Source of the DNA: Petunia secreta
Lineage: Eukaryota > Streptophyta > Magnoliopsida > Solanales > Solanaceae
Direction: 5' to 3'
Assembly: GCA_029990175.1 (NCBI GenBank)
Contig: JARKIP010000470.1
Span: 31,719 to 95,718 of the forward strand
DNA: 64,000 nucleotides
Positions 22,356-35,900 of the stretch are shown here, in pieces. The notes below the pieces were generated by a model, which ran no database searches, had not been told where the DNA came from, and was given only the letters and a program-made list of their open reading frames with translations. Numbering within the stretch: the first letter of the stretch is position 1; every line of letters begins with the position of its first letter. The position numbers were made by a program, and so were the translations under genes.

Positions 22356-24083
22356 AATTCCCTCACACTTGAACTTTTGCTCGTCCTCGAGGAAAAATAT
22401 ATATATGTACATATATAAACTTTTTCTTTTTTTTTTAACATTTTCTTCAAACTCATGATCTTTGTAACATAAAAAATTTATTCAAAATAAACTTCTTTCA
22501 TTATCTTTAATGCAATCATCCTTTTTAAATCACCAAATTCATTATCTTGTTTTTGAATTCCACTTTGATCAATAAGAACTTGCATTTTCTTCCCTTGAAT
22601 CTTTCAGAATTGATAGATTTATGATCACTCATTCATTCAGTATCATCGTCTTGTCCATATGCTTGCTCCTCCTATTTATCTCCACTAATATAGATTCAAC
22701 ACTGATTTTCAAAATTTTTTTAAGACTTTTCTTGGCTTGTAATGTTAGGCTTCATGCTGGTAGGGTATATAGATATATTTATAGTGACTTTTCCTCTTCC
22801 AGCTTTGAGCAAACATTTCTTAATCCTCAGTATTTCCATCATTTCATAATGCTTGTCAATTCTTTTTTGCTCTTCTTTTGAAAAATCATAACAATCATAC
22901 AATTTCTTTTTTTTTCTTTTCTTTTTCACAATATTTCTTCCTTTCGTTGATATAAATTCCTGCTCACTCATAGCTGGAAGAAATAATTATTATATTTAAA
23001 TATGTATATACAAATGTGTATATTTAATGCATACTATATATATTATGAGACTTTTATGCTATCTTTTTTTTAAAAGAGAATTATGGTGTTCGAGAAAAAA
23101 GATCAAGGCTGAAAAAAGGGTTCTAGGAGGTAGTATATATATATTGGGATGAAAATAAAGAGGTTAGAATTGTGTATCAAAGAAGACCTAATTTCATTTT
23201 TCGAAAATCAGTGTCGTCTATTATTTCGCCTCAAAAAACATTTAGAGCAAGTTCTAGTCAAGTTTGTTGATTCCGTTTGCTTTTGTGATCATAACTTATC
23301 TCAATTCAAATGATTTCCTGAGTTGAAGATGCTTGCTCTTACTTCACAAAATAAAAATCATAAACATGACAAATCATACGGTGAAGATAAAAAAAATAAT
23401 ATTGAACATAATGAGAAAAAATTTAATTTGTTAATTAAATACCTACAAAAGTTCATAGTTAAGAAGAAAATATTATACTAATATATATATATATAAACTA
23501 GAACAACCCTCCGCCAGACTTAAACTTTTCATTCTCCTGGATGAAAGCACATCCCTAAAAAGTCAAAGAGGGGATAAAATCTTTTTTTAAAAAAAAAAAA
23601 TTTAATAAACTAAAATAGAGAATAGTATCTGTTTTTTAAAAAATAAAAATATTTTTGGCTTTCAAATTTACAATCACAGAAGAAAGTTTGAAAGAAACTG
23701 TGACTACACATTTTCTATATGTAATAGACTGAACTAATTTTTACCTTAACAGTCATGGGGTCCCGGTTTAAATATAAACCAGAAAATTACCTGAGCCAAC
23801 ATTTTATCTGCATAATTAAATGGCTAACCAACCAGTTACTTAGGCATACCGATCACCATGGAGTTACTCCTGTGTAGGTGACTCTGTTTTTGTAGAGGCC
23901 TTCATGAGATGTTCTGGTTGCACAATAACCTGGATATTAACCAGATCAATTGGTTAAGCATTTAATTACTCAAATCTATATTGGACTTATGAGGCTCCAT
24001 TGCTTCATCCTCAATGGCTACGGGTAAGAAACCGTAGTTCTGAGTTTAACGTCGCCAGCTCGACGTAGTAACTGTGATATTTA
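22356..24083 (-). other. Athila post-integrase region, no intact env-like ORF
   Basis: About 1.7 kb between the integrase stop and the 3' LTR, where intact Athila elements often carry an env-like ORF. Here only short, AT-rich, non-convincing frames are seen, with A/T homopolymers, so the ORF has decayed or was never present. No protein can be supported. Confidence 0.5.
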
Positions 24084-25250
24084 TCAGATTATCATGGTTA
24101 CTGATAGTTGTTTTTCAAACTGTCCTCCAAAGTATAATTTTAGCCTGTGGCCATTTACTTTGAACTTGTTTCCTCCATTGATCTGTTGAATTTCAATTGC
24201 TCCGTATAGAGTAACATCTGTAACAATGTAAGGACCTGTCCATCTGGATTTCAATTTTTCTGGAAATAACCTGAGTCGACTATTGTAAAGGAGTACCTCA
24301 TCTCCAATTTTGAAACTTTTTTGTTGAATCTAGTTGTCATGCCATTTTTTTTTTTGTTTTTTCTTTGTAAATCTTGGAATTTTCATAAGCTTCCAACCTC
24401 AGCTCTTCCAATTAATTAATTTGAAAGAATCTATTTTTACCAGCAGAGTTTAATTCAAAGTTCAGCATTTTTAATGCCCAAAAAGCTTTATGTTCTAATT
24501 CAACAGGTAAATGACAAGCTTTTCCAAAGAGTAATCTGTATGGGGATGTACCAATTGGCGTTTTGAACACCGTTCGGTATGCCCATAATGCATCATCTAA
24601 TTTCAAAGCCCAGTCTTTTCTTGAGATTCCAACTGTTTTTTCAAGTATCCTTTTTAATTCATGGTTGGAAACCTCAACTTGCCCTTGTGTTTGAGCATGA
24701 TATGGTGTTCCTGTTTTGTGAGTCACACCATATTTGGACAATAAAGCAGAAAATTATTTATTTATGAAATGAGTCACTTGGTCACTGATGATGACTCGTG
24801 GTGTGCCAAATCTAGTAAAAATATTTTTCTAAGAAAATTGCACACGGTTCGAGCATCATTTTTTCTCGTAAGAATGGCTTCAACCCATCTTGAGATATAA
24901 TCCACAACTACGAGGATATATTCAAAAGAATGAGATGAAGGAAAAGGGCCCATAAAATCTATTCCCCAAGCATAAAAAATTTCACATACCTGTATTGATT
25001 GCAAAGACATTTTATCTCTCTTGGTGATGTTACCTGTTCTCTGACACTTGTCACATTATGAAACATATGCACGTGCATCCTTGAAAAGTGTTGGCCAAAA
25101 GAATCCAGCCTCCAAGACTTTAAATGCAGTCTGATTTGCAGCATAATGTCCTCCAATTGCACCATCATGGCAATGATGCAAAATCTTGGTCATTTCATCT
25201 TCCGGCACACACCTTCTGATAATATTATCTGCACAAATCCTAAACAAAAA
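24084..25250 (-). pseudogene. Athila integrase
   Basis: On -, HHCC zinc-binding part (ILHHCHDGAIGGHYAANQ, then CDKCQRTG) is followed by the catalytic core: GIDFMGPFPSSHSFEYILVV with the first Asp, RFGTPRVIISDQ with the second, and HAQTQGQVEVSNHELK with the Glu. The C-terminal end reads FKVNGHRLKLYFGG before TGA at 24084-24086. Breaks: a TAA between the two halves of the zinc finger (near 25055), a frame change near 24840, and a stop at about 24750. It would insert cDNA into the genome if intact; no chromodomain is seen, as expected for Athila. Confidence 0.88.
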
Positions 25251-26736
25251 AGGTTCATTCCACAGATAATATTTAGCATCAGAAATAAGCTTTTTCTTTT
25301 GCTGGTAAGAGAGATCTTGGGGTGTCCATTTTCCAACCAAATAATTTGCAGCATCTGCAAACCAGGGTGGTTGAGTCACAACTGAGCTAACAGAAAAAAT
25401 ATGTTCATGAGGAAACTCTTCTTTTATATCACAAATCTCAAGAGGAGAGTTCTCTATTCTAGACAAATGGTCAGCAACTTGATTTTTCGTTCCTTTTTTA
25501 TCTTTTATCTCAAGGTCAAACTCTTGGAGGAGTAAAATCCATCTTAGCAATTTAGGTCGGGCATCTTTCTTTGCTAAGAGGTATTTTAACGCTGCACGGT
25601 CAATAAAAATAGTGACCTTGGTTCCTATCAGATAAGAACGAAATTTATCAAATGCAAATACTACTGCCAGTAGTTCTTTTTCTATTGTGGCATAATTCAA
25701 CTGAGCTTCATTCAAAGTCCTACTGGCATAGTATATAGGATGAAAAATATTATCTTTTCTCTGGCCTAAAACTGCTCCAACTGCTGTATCACTAGCATCA
25801 CACATGACCTCAAAAGACTGATTCCAATCAGGGGACACAACTACAGGGGCAGTTGATAAATTTTCCTTAAGGGTGTCAAATGCTTTCAAACAATCACTTG
25901 AAAAATTAAACTTAACATCTTTCATTAAAAGATTAATCAGAGATTTTGAAATTTTTGAAAAATCTTTTATGAACCGTCTGTAAAAACCTGCATGGCCTAA
26001 AAAACTTCTACTGCCCTTAACAGTTGCAGGAGGGGGTAATCCTGCTATAAGATCAATTTTAGCCTTATCAACTTCTATCCCTTTAGCAGTGATTTTGTGT
26101 CCTAGGACAATTCCCTCTGTAACCATAAAATGACATTTTTTCCAATTAAGAGTCAAGTTTGTCTCTTCACATCTCTTAAGAACTAAGGTTAAATGGTGAA
26201 GACAATCCTCAAATGTTTTACAAAAAAGTGTGAAATCATCCATAAAAATATCCAAAAACTTTTCGGTCATGTCCGAGAAAATTGCAGACATACACCGCTG
26301 AAATGTAGAAGGTGCATTGCATAGACCAAAGGGCATTCTCCTATATGCATAGGTTCCACTGAGACATGTGAAAGTTGTCTTATCCTGATCTTCTGGTGCA
26401 ATTGGGATCTGGTTATAGCCTGAATATCCATAAAAAAAAATAATAAAAACCATATCCTGCCACTCTTTCCAACATTTGGTGAATGAATGGTAAAGGAAAA
26501 TGATCTTTAATGGTGGCATCATTGAGACGTCTGTAATCAGTACAGACTCTCCATCCTGTAACTGTTCTAGTAGGTATGAGTTCATTATTTTCATTTTTTA
26601 TAACTGTCATACCTCCTTTCTTTGGTACCACCTGAACAGGACTTACCCAAGGACTATAAGAAATCGGGTACATGATACCTGCTGCCAGAAGCTTAATGAC
26701 TTTATTTTTCACCACTTCTTGCATTGCTGGATTCAA
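25251..26736 (-). pseudogene. Athila reverse transcriptase and RNase H
   Basis: Reverse transcriptase blocks: VQVVPKKGGMTVIKNENNEL, then WRVCTDYRRLNDATIKDHFP, then GYSGYNQIPIAPEDQ, then RRMPFGLCNAPSTFQRCM and the active site IFMDDF. RNase H follows with FEVMCDASDTAVGAVLGQ, then TIEKELLAVVFAFDKFRSYL. A frame change near 26413-26594, beside a poly-A stretch, splits fingers from palm. The Met in FMDD is usual for Athila. Enzymatic role is copying element RNA into DNA. Confidence 0.9.
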
Positions 26737-27160
26737 TCACCTTTGGGGTTGGACTATTGGTTTGTACTTATCCTCCATGAGGATTCTATGCATGCAAACA
26801 GCTGGACTAATCCCTTTGAAGTCCGCAATAGTCCATCCCAAGGCTCCTTTGTGTGCTCGCAGTACTTCAATTAATTTATCCTCCTGTTCTGCAGTTAGTG
26901 AAGCTGAAATAATGACTGGAAATAATTCAGGCTCAAGATAAACATATTTTAAATGAGAAGGGAGAGTTTTGAGTTCAATTTTTTGTTGAACTCCTTCTGA
27001 TTGAATTCCTTCATCCTCAGAATATCTTTCCAGTATTTCTAATTCACTTTTAATGGTGGGATCATCATCCTGTGTTGTGCCAGAATTGGCCAAACACCTC
27101 TCCATGGAGTCTGGAATCAATTGATTATCTTTAAATTCATCTGCAAGATCACTAATCATG

Positions 27161-27598
27161 TCAATTGAAAAACAAGAAGATGATGACTCTATCTCCTGGA
27201 AACTTTAGAATCTTTTGCATGTCAAAAATGACTCTTTCTTCATCAACTCTCAAAATTAGTTGTCCTTGATGAACATATATGATTGCTCTACCTGTAGCAA
27301 GAAAAGGTCTACCCAAAATTATTGGTTCATCAGGACATTCTTCCATTTCAAGTACTATGAAATCTACAGGGAAGACAAATTTATCTACTCTCACGAGCAC
27401 ATTTTCAATAATTCCCTTAGGTTTTTTAGTACTTTGATCTGCAAACTGAAGAGAGACAACCGTATTTTTCATCTCACCAAGATCTAACTTTTTAAAAACA
27501 GAAAATGGCATTAAATTTATTGAAGCTCCAGAATCACAAAGTGCTTTTTCAATATATACCCCCCAATGTACACGGAATTGTAAAACTTTCTGGATCAC
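27161..27598 (-). pseudogene. Athila aspartic protease region
   Basis: Retropepsin-type domain on - with the catalytic triplet in ALCDSGASINLMPFSVF and a flap-like ILGRPFLATG segment. It would process the polyprotein. It is separated from neighbouring domains by stops at both ends (near 27160 and 27600). Confidence 0.85.
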
Positions 27599-27810
27599 CG
27601 AGTTTTTTGTGGTAGCTTATTTTGAAGTATAGCACTGCATTTCTCAGTAAGCATTACCACAGAAACTTCTTCCAATTTCCTTTTGCTTGATAAAATTTCT
27701 TTCAAAAATTTAGCATATGAAGTCATTTGCAACAAAGCATCAGTAAAAGGAATATTGATGTGAATTTGTTTCAAAATTTCCAAAAACTTTGCAAATTGAT
27801 TATCAAGTTT

Positions 27811-29472
27811 TTATCTTTTCATTTTTTGTGGAAAAGGAATTGTCACTGGCAGAGGAGTCATTTCCTCAATATTTTTTTCTTCATTTTTCTTGACTTCTTC
27901 ATCTTGTGACAATTCAGAGGGTGTTTCAACATTCTTACCTTTATCTACCTGCTGTTCTGGCTGATTATTTTCTATGTCTGCATATGGATCATCAAGATTC
28001 TTACCTGACTTTAAGGCAATGGCCTTAAGGTGTTCCTTTGGATTATTCTCTGTATTGCTTGGTAAAGGACCCTGAATTCTTTCTGAAACAAGAGTAGCCA
28101 GTTGGCTTAACTGAGTTTCCAAGTTTTTGAGAGCAGAATTTTGTCTCTCCATTTTCTCATCAGTGGCCTTAATGTACTTATACAAAAGGTCATTAAGACT
28201 TTGATGGGCTTGTTGAGGCCTTTGCTGATATGGAGCTGCTTGCTGATAGGGCTTGAAATTTGGCTGCCCTCGGTTTTGATTCTGGTACCTTGGTGGACTT
28301 TGTACCTGTTGCTTTTGGAAGCTTTGAGAGTTCTCAGCACCGTTTGGATTGCTCCATTGAAATCCTGGATGTTTGTGTGCCATTGGACTTCCAAAAGGAC
28401 ATGTCTTCTAACCGATGAGATTGACATGTTCATCATTCTGATTGGTTGTTTGGCATTCATGGTTAAGATGATTTCCTCCGCACATGTCACAAGTGTCAGA
28501 CTGGCTTGTTTGTTGCGTATTCACCTGAAAAGATTCAAACTTTTGTGCCAAAGAAGCAATTTGTTGTGTTAGTGTATTAAAAGCATCTGCCTGATTTACC
28601 GTAGCAGCTTTCTTGATGATCACTCGATCAGATGGCCACTGGATGGCATTCTCAGAAATTTCATTAACAATTGAAGTGCTTCTTCTGTGGTCTTTCCCAT
28701 TATGGAACCTCCTGATGCAGCGTCAATCACATTTCTAGAAGAGGGTTTTAACCCGTGATAGAAAATGTATAACTGCATATGTTCAGGAATGTCATGGTGT
28801 GGACATTTTCTCAGCATTGCTTTTAATCTTTCCCATGCTTGATAAACTGACTCAGTGTCAGTCTGCAAGAAATTAGATATCTCTTGTCTCAACTTTGTTG
28901 TTTTAGCAGGGGAAAAATATTTGTTCAAAAATTTCTGAGTCATCTAGTCCCATGTGGTAATGGACCCCTGAGGCAAACTTCAAAACCAAGCTTTAGCCTC
29001 GCCTTTTAAAGAAAAAGGGAATAACCCTAACTTGATTGCTTCAGGAGATACTCCATTGTACTTAGCAATTTCAACCAGTTCTAAGAAATCGATTAAGTGA
29101 CTGTGTGGATCTTCACTTAGATCACCAGTGAAAGTACAAGATTGTTGAATTATTTGAATCAGGCCGGTTCTGATTTCAAAGTTGTTGGCTGCCACTGGGG
29201 GTTTTCTAACACTAGATTCACAGTTGAAGTGGTCTGACCTAGCATAATCCCTTAGGATTCTGTTTGCTGGTCTTGGCACCACTTCGTCAAACTGCTCTTC
29301 TACATGGGCTGGTGTGGGACTCCCAGTGGGTTGTTGTCTTCTATTCCATGATGCTCCATTCTGTCAGAAGTTACGTTCTGAGTAGATGATTGTTGTCCTT
29401 TCCTACACAATCTCAAAGATCTTTCAATTTCACGATCGTAATTAACCAACTATTTATTAGAAGACCGGGTCA
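27811..29472 (-). pseudogene. Athila Gag
   Basis: Probable start ATG at 29472 (MTRSSNK, stop, LVNYDREIERS). Capsid-like blocks: TGDLSEDPHSHLIDFLELVE, LFPFSLKGEAKAWF, FLNKYFSPAKTTKLRQEISN and FYHGLKPSSRNVIDAASGG. A CCHC-like knuckle follows: CDMCGGNHLNHEC. The tail is Gln/Pro/Asn-rich (28107-28383). Interrupted at several stops (near 29460, 28980, 28620 and 28408). Structural protein that packages RNA; inactive here. Confidence 0.85.
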
Positions 29473-29798
29473 TACACTATTTCAGATTATTTAGTAAAAA
29501 AAAAAAATAGTAATAATAGTAACACTAAAAAAATAATTTAAAAGTAATATGTAAAATATTAGTATTAAATATAATAGTAGAAGTAGTAGTAAAAAAAATA
29601 GAAACACAAAAAAATAAAAATAAAAAATTAAAACGATGATATAAATAATAGGTAACTAAACAAAGCTAATATTAAAATATATAATAAAATGAACGAGAAA
29701 AAAATAATAATTATAATAATAGTAAGTTCTCAAATTAATAATAAAATATTTAGTCTGAAGTAGATTTGCGCCAATCCCCGGCAACGGTGCCAAAAATT

Positions 29799-31345
29799 TG
29801 ACGAGGCCAAAGTGTATAGGAATTAATGCTCGTGCTAAGTCAAATTATAATATAGTTTAAGATATCGTCCCACAGAGATTGGGTAAATCTATGCTACAGA
29901 CTTGTAATATTTCCACTACTATTTGAGAGAATCAAATTGATAAAAGGTGAGTTTTTTGAACTTTTAATTAACTTTAACTAAATAAAGGACTTTCGGAAGA
30001 TTTCAAATTTAAAAAGAGTTGGGAGTCATTGAATTCACTTGGTAATATTCATAAGACGATCTCAGGTTTGACATGTATTTCTCTAAAGAAAAATTGCTTA
30101 TTGCTAATACAATTTTATTTTGCTCACTCAGAAATAATAATTAAATACACTCTGTGAGGTTATGTATATTAACTGATTTATGACTTTGTGACGGTTAAAC
30201 AAAAATAATATCCTTGCCTGAATTGTGCTAAAAGATAGCAAAAACTTCGTGAGAATATTTTCACTAAAACCAACAATCTTGCTTACAACAATTCCTCCGT
30301 GAGAATTAAAACTGAGGGAAACAAAATTACTGACTTGGAATGATAGGTTACTATAGGTTCCATTCTCACTCTACTATTTTATTCATCAGTCATCATATAT
30401 TAATTTTGCTCCGTGAGAATTACAGAATTAATATACGATAACCTAAATATAGATAGATGTGAAAATGAAGAGTAACAGAATTATCACTCTAGCACAGTGT
30501 GAAAATGCAGATATAAAGTTTCAGGCCAAGCATGTACTAAAACTGAGGTAGATATTATAAATATATCAAGTTTCATCAACTATCCCAACAGAAGGAAATT
30601 ACTCCATTATGGAGTGATAAAAGCTAAAAAGGAATTTAGAAGACTTTGGAAATATTTCTACTATAAAAGAGAGAAAATAAAAAAGAGAGAATTATTGATT
30701 TTGGCTAATGAAAAGGTTTTTTTCTCTCTACAACTTTGCCTCCTATTTATAGAAAAATCTTTAGGTAAAGTTGGTGTCGCGACATCAAGTCAGAACATGA
30801 GTTGATGTCGCGACTTCAAGTCATAACATGAGTTGATGTTCTGATTTCTAGAATTACCGTCGCGACATGAATTGATGTTGCGACTTCAAGTCAGAACATG
30901 AGTCGGTGTTCTGATTTCCAGAGTTACCGTCGCGACATGAATTGGTATTGCGACTTCAAGTCAGAACATGAGTTGGTGTTCTCATTTCAACAGTTACTGT
31001 CGCGACATGAATTGGTGTCGTGACTTCAATTTGCAACATGAATTAATATCATTTCTTCTTTCCTTTATGCATCATGTCGCGACTTCAATTCGCAACATGA
31101 ATTAATATCATTTCTTCTTTCCTTTACATATCACTAACATGAATTAACATCATTTCTTCTTTCCTTTATATATCACTAATTTTTTTCTTTTTTCTTCTGT
31201 TTTTGCTTGTAGTCTTCATTTCTCAATTGAACTTTCACCGCAAAACTTGTTAGAAAATATAATAAAATATAATATATTTATTTATTATAATATTTAAAAT
31301 ATTTAAATTTATATATAAAAATACATGAATAATTTATATTCATCA
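29799..31345 (-). repeat. Athila 5' LTR
   Basis: 1547 bp, aligned along its length with 20850-22355 with scattered point differences and one extra copy of a roughly 40-base AACATGAATTAA... unit near 31137-31178. TATA on - at about 30742-30752 (CTATAAATAGG). The GTCGCGAC array recurs at 30770-31090. Confidence 0.9.
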
Positions 31346-31350
31346 CAACC

Positions 31351-32328
31351 CATAAAAAAAAGCTCTGATAGCATGTGACACTCTGTGTAAGCCTAAAACT
31401 GCTGGGGGGCTTAACCTATTGAATATTCAAACTTGGAATATTGCAGCTATTGGCAAGCTACTGTAGTGTTTAAGTAAGAAGAATGATAAACTATGGGTTA
31501 TCTGGGTGCATACTTACTACACAAAAGGTAAATCTGTTTGGGTGACTCAATCCTGAACCATTCAAAAGATTTTAGCTGTAAGAGACACATGGAGAGCATT
31601 GGTTATACAGAGGCAAATATGCATGAGATGCAAACATATTCAATCAAGACAATTTATAGCAACATGAGTGGAACTATGCCAAGAGTACCATGGAGAAGAG
31701 TCATGGGTAATAACTTGAGCCACCTAAAATGCAGTTTATTCTCTACCTGACTATACATGGTAGGCTGGAAACCAGTGTGTGTACTGAACAGGTTTGTTCA
31801 TTATGCAGTGCAGCAGATGAGAGCCATAATCACCTATTTTTCAGTGTATTTTTTCTAGAGCAATATAGGCAAGCATGCTGAAATGGTTAGGAATTAATTG
31901 TCAAGTGCTCAACTGGAATGAGGAGCTTCAATAGGTTATGGACCACAACAGGAGCAAACAAGCAGGTGCTCATATTTATAGAATGGCCTTAACTGCAGCT
32001 TTTTACCATGTATGGATGGAGAGGAACTACAAAACTTTCCAAAACAAGCAGAGGGACCATTGGAGCATTGTGAAGACTATAATTCAGGTTGTCCATTGCA
32101 AAGGATCAATGTTTACTAGGCTAGCATCATGCTTAGAACAACTTAATTTCTATCCTAATTGAGATATAGATGGTTAGACGTTAGTAGGAGGTGATTGTAG
32201 TGTAGGGGTATGCAGGGTGGGGATGCCCATCAGCTGCTAGTAGGTGTTGTTTCATTTTCTTTCTTTTCTTTGAGCTGTAATGACAATTTGGTAATGAAAA
32301 TCAGTTACTTACCAAAACAAAAAAAAAT
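31351..32328 (+). mobile_element. LINE fragment, right piece with 3' end
   Basis: Broken frames on + encode the end of a LINE reverse transcriptase: CKPKTAGGLNLLNIQTWNIA followed by IGKLLWCLSKKNDKLW, then a VWMERNYKTFQNK block near the C-terminus. It ends in an A-rich tail at about 32313-32328. It continues the piece left of 20159, so two LTR elements sit inside this LINE. The target duplication was not found. Confidence 0.75.
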
Positions 32329-32523
32329 TATATCCCTTTGTGTAAGCCTATAAATAAAGGTGTTAGAAATCAATTGATGTACACTTGAAAGAACAAATAA
32401 ATAAACTACTTCTACTCCTCTTAATCTTATTATTCTCTCTATATATTAGCTCTTGATAATTGCTCTTATTTTGGTAGATTACCATTATTTTACAACACAT
32501 AATTCATAATAGTAAAAGTAGTA

Positions 32524-32695
32524 CTCCATCCGTTTCATAAATGATATTTTAGTTTGACTTGGATCGAAATTTAAAAATTAAGAGAAACTTTTAAAACTTG
32601 TAGTATAAAATAAGAATAGATAAATATGTGGTGAATTTATAAGCTTGAAGTTAAATTGTTTACAAATTTAGAAAGATGTCATTCTTTTTTGAACG
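32524..32695. mobile_element. Stowaway-like MITE with a degraded right end
   Basis: Left end CTCCATCCGTTTCATAAATG after TA (32522-32523). The right end, in reverse complement, reads CGTTCAAAAAAGAATGACAT and lacks the outer CTCCCTC part. It lies about 280 bp upstream of the SYF1 start codon. Confidence 0.45.
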
Positions 32696-32978
32696 TACTA
32701 ATAAGGAAAATAGGAAATAGTGTCTATCTTAGGAGTAATTTTTTTGCGTGTAGTTTACCTTTTAATCTCTCGATTAGCATCAAATTAATTTTATATCCGA
32801 ATCGGATTTTACAATTTTTCATTTTGATAATAAAATGTTTTCAGTGCTATAATTAAAAATACGAAAATGAAAAGGAAAAAGAGCGGAGCTTGGTGAGCCG
32901 GTTTCGGTCTTTATCTCCCCCAATTCGATTTAGAACTAGGGTTCTTTCGCACATACCAAGCTCTGAATCTCATTAAAA

Positions 32979-35900
32979 ATGACAGAAACTCTAAATCCAA
33001 TCCCTAAAGAAACCTTACTTCAATCAAAAACCCCAACTCAAAAAGCTCCATCAATGTCAATTCCATTAGAACTGTACCCTAGCCAAGATGACCTCCCTTA
33101 CGAAGAAGAGCTTCTCCGCAATCCCTTCAGTTTAAAACTATGGTGGCGATATTTAGTAGCACGTGCTGGTTCCCCATTCAAAAAACGTGCCATCATTTAC
33201 GAACGTGCTTTAAAAGCACTTCCAGGTAGTTACAAATTATGGTACGCTTATCTCCGTGAGCGTCTCGAATTAGTTCGAAACCTCCCCGCTACACACTCAC
33301 ACTACCAAACCCTAAACAACACCTTCGAACGAGCACTCGTTACGATGCACAAAATGCCTCGCATTTGGATCATGTATTTAGTTAGTTTGACTGAACAAAA
33401 GCTAGTTACTCGAACTAGACGTACGTTTGATAGGGCGTTATGTGCATTGCCTGTTACTCAGCATGATAGGATTTGGGAGCATTATTTGGTTTTTGTCAGT
33501 CAGAGGGGGATACCGATTGAGACTTCACTTAGGGTTTATAGGAGGTACTTGAAGTATGATCCATCCCATATTGAGGATTTTATTGAGTTTTTATTGAATT
33601 CTGAGCTGTGGCAGGAGGCGGCTGAGAGGTTGGCAGGTGTTTTGAATGATGATCGGTTTTATTCTATTAAGGGGAAGACGAAACATAGGCTTTGGTTGGA
33701 GCTTTGCGACTTGTTAACGCAGCATGCTACTGAGATTTCGGGTCTGAATGTGGATGCGATAATTAGAGGAGGGATTAAGAAGTTTACGGATGAGGTTGGG
33801 AGGCTTTGGACGTCGTTGGCTGATTATTACATTAGGAGGAAGTTGGTTGAGAAGGCCAGGGATATTTTCGAAGAAGGGATGACCACTGTGGTTACTGTCA
33901 GGGATTTTAGTGTTATCTTTGATGCGTATTCGCAGTTTGAGGAGAGTATGCTTACCTTGAAAATTGAGGAGATGAGTGATAGTGATGTAGAAGATGAACA
34001 AAGTAATGGTGAGGTTGGGACAGATGAAGATGTGGATGAGGAGGATAATAGGTTGGATGTGGCGAAATTGGAGAAGAAGCTTAGGGGGTTTTGGTTAAAT
34101 GACGATAAGGACTATGAGTTGAGAGAAGCGAGGCTAGAGCATCTTTTGGATAGGAGGCCAGAGCTTGCAAATAGTGTCCTTCTAAGGCAGAATCCTCATA
34201 ATGTGGAACAGTGGCATAGAAGGGTAAAACTTTTCGAAGGGAACCCGACGAAGCAAATATTAACATACACTGAGGCAGTTAGGACTATTGACCCAATGAA
34301 GGCTGTGGGGAAGCCACATACTTTATGGGTTGCATTTTCAAAACTTTATGAAAACCATAAGGATATTGCAAATGCAAGAGTCATCTTTGATAAGGCAGTG
34401 CAGGTGAACTACAAAACTGTGGATCATCTGGCTAGCGTTTGGTGTGAATGGGCAGAGATGGAACTACGGCATAGGAACTTTAAAGGTGCTCTGGAACTGA
34501 TGAGACGTGCCACTGCTGAACCAACAGTTGAGGTTAAGCGGAGAGGTAATTCTGGGCAGCCTTCATATCTGAGCTCTGTATTTTTTGTATTGTTTCTTAA
34601 TTACAGTCATTTGTAAAGTATTTACCCCATCAAACTCTTCTACTATTCTGTATTAGCCAGCATTTTTAAAAGCTGAAAAAAAGAAAGAAAAAGCAATAAG
34701 GTCTGTGGGGCTTGTCGCGGAAAGCAAGAAGAAAACCGCTCTACGATTTACTTTAATTAGAGAATATTAAGCACGTACGAGTTTAGTAGAATAAATATAA
34801 ATTGCAATTAAGTAACTAATTGCAGCATTCAATATACAATAATGTGGATATAAATTCAGCTCCTTGAAGTTGAGATTCAAGGAAGTGACTGATTCTTATC
34901 GGGATCACTCTGTGCACACACCACTGTTTGAAGTACTTCCAACTTCTTTAAAGTGCATGACTTCTCTCATGAAGTGACGACAACCCCTTGCTACACATCC
35001 CCTCACTTCTTTAAGCGATGGCTTTTAATAACAATGGTATTAGCACAAATTGAGTCACGGAATACTCAGAAGTGCTGTAATGGTATAGAAGTTAACCAGG
35101 AGTTAAATTTTATAATTTTTTTTGTCATTTCAAAACCTGAAATGATGGTATACAACGCCTGGACACGGAGTTGAAGGCAGATATATGTTTAGTGGCAAAC
35201 ATACGACTGTTCGGAGTACTGTTAATTCCTCTTTGTAGATATAGCATTATGATTAAATTTGAGAAAAAAACTAGAGCCTGCTGGATTAAACTTACTTGTT
35301 GAAGTGTTTTTGGTTGTGTATGTAGAAGTACCAGAGTCTCATCTCACTATTGATAGCTATCTTTCTGCTGTCTGAGTTATTGCAATATTTGATAGGCTGG
35401 AACATAAATAACATACATCATGGTGTTTTTGTGGCAAAGAGTATTTGGTTGTCTAAATTACAATATTATATGTGTTTTGAATTGGACAATATCTTTATCA
35501 GAAATAGAGTACCACTCGGTTTATTTATCAGATTGTATGTTATTGACTTGAATGCCCCATCCTACTTCACCCACAGGCTTCTATTTATGTAAGTAGAATT
35601 TTGGTCGTTGAATTTTTCTTTGTAATTCGTTTGATCGTTTAGTGAACACCAAAATTTAGAACAATATGAATATTGAAGTCTTTATATTGTTTGGCCTGCA
35701 TCCAAGTAAAATCGGCTGCTTCATTCTTCTCAATACAGTGATTTGAGAATCACTACTCTCTCGCTCCCAGGATCCCAAGAAAAATTGTCTTACAATTTCC
35801 TCACTGTTTGTTACTTCTGTAGACTGTTTTGTACTTCAAAAGTTACATATGGCCCTAATTTATTCTTATTTCTTTACAATGTAGTGAGGATTTTAGGAAA

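Larger units (their letters stand above)
20850..31345 (-). mobile_element. Athila-like Ty3/gypsy LTR retrotransposon, about 10.5 kb
   Basis: LTRs of about 1.5 kb at 20850-22355 (3' LTR) and 29799-31345 (5' LTR) have TGA...TCA ends; CAACC is duplicated outside (20845-20849, 31346-31350). The primer-binding site at 29775-29792 reads TGGCACCGTTGCCGGGGA on -, one base off the 3' end of tRNA-Asp. Internal order on - is gag, protease, reverse transcriptase, RNase H, integrase. The RT motif FMDD, a Gag beginning with LVNYDREIERSLRL, long LTRs and the tRNA-Asp primer fit the Athila lineage. Frames are broken by many stops, so it is non-autonomous now. Confidence 0.92.

Noticed and set aside
22621..22971. 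Overlapping frames on both strands after the Athila 3' LTR, considered as env remnants
   Set aside because: AT-rich, short, no signal peptide plus transmembrane layout on the element strand.
20850..31345. A plant pararetrovirus or other virus insertion
   Set aside because: LTRs, tRNA-Asp primer site, target duplication and integrase show an LTR retrotransposon; no movement or coat domain.
32979..34616. SYF1 as a single 545-codon gene ending at 34616
   Set aside because: The end reads through a good donor at 34546 into intron; four further exons continue the HAT repeats to 41997.
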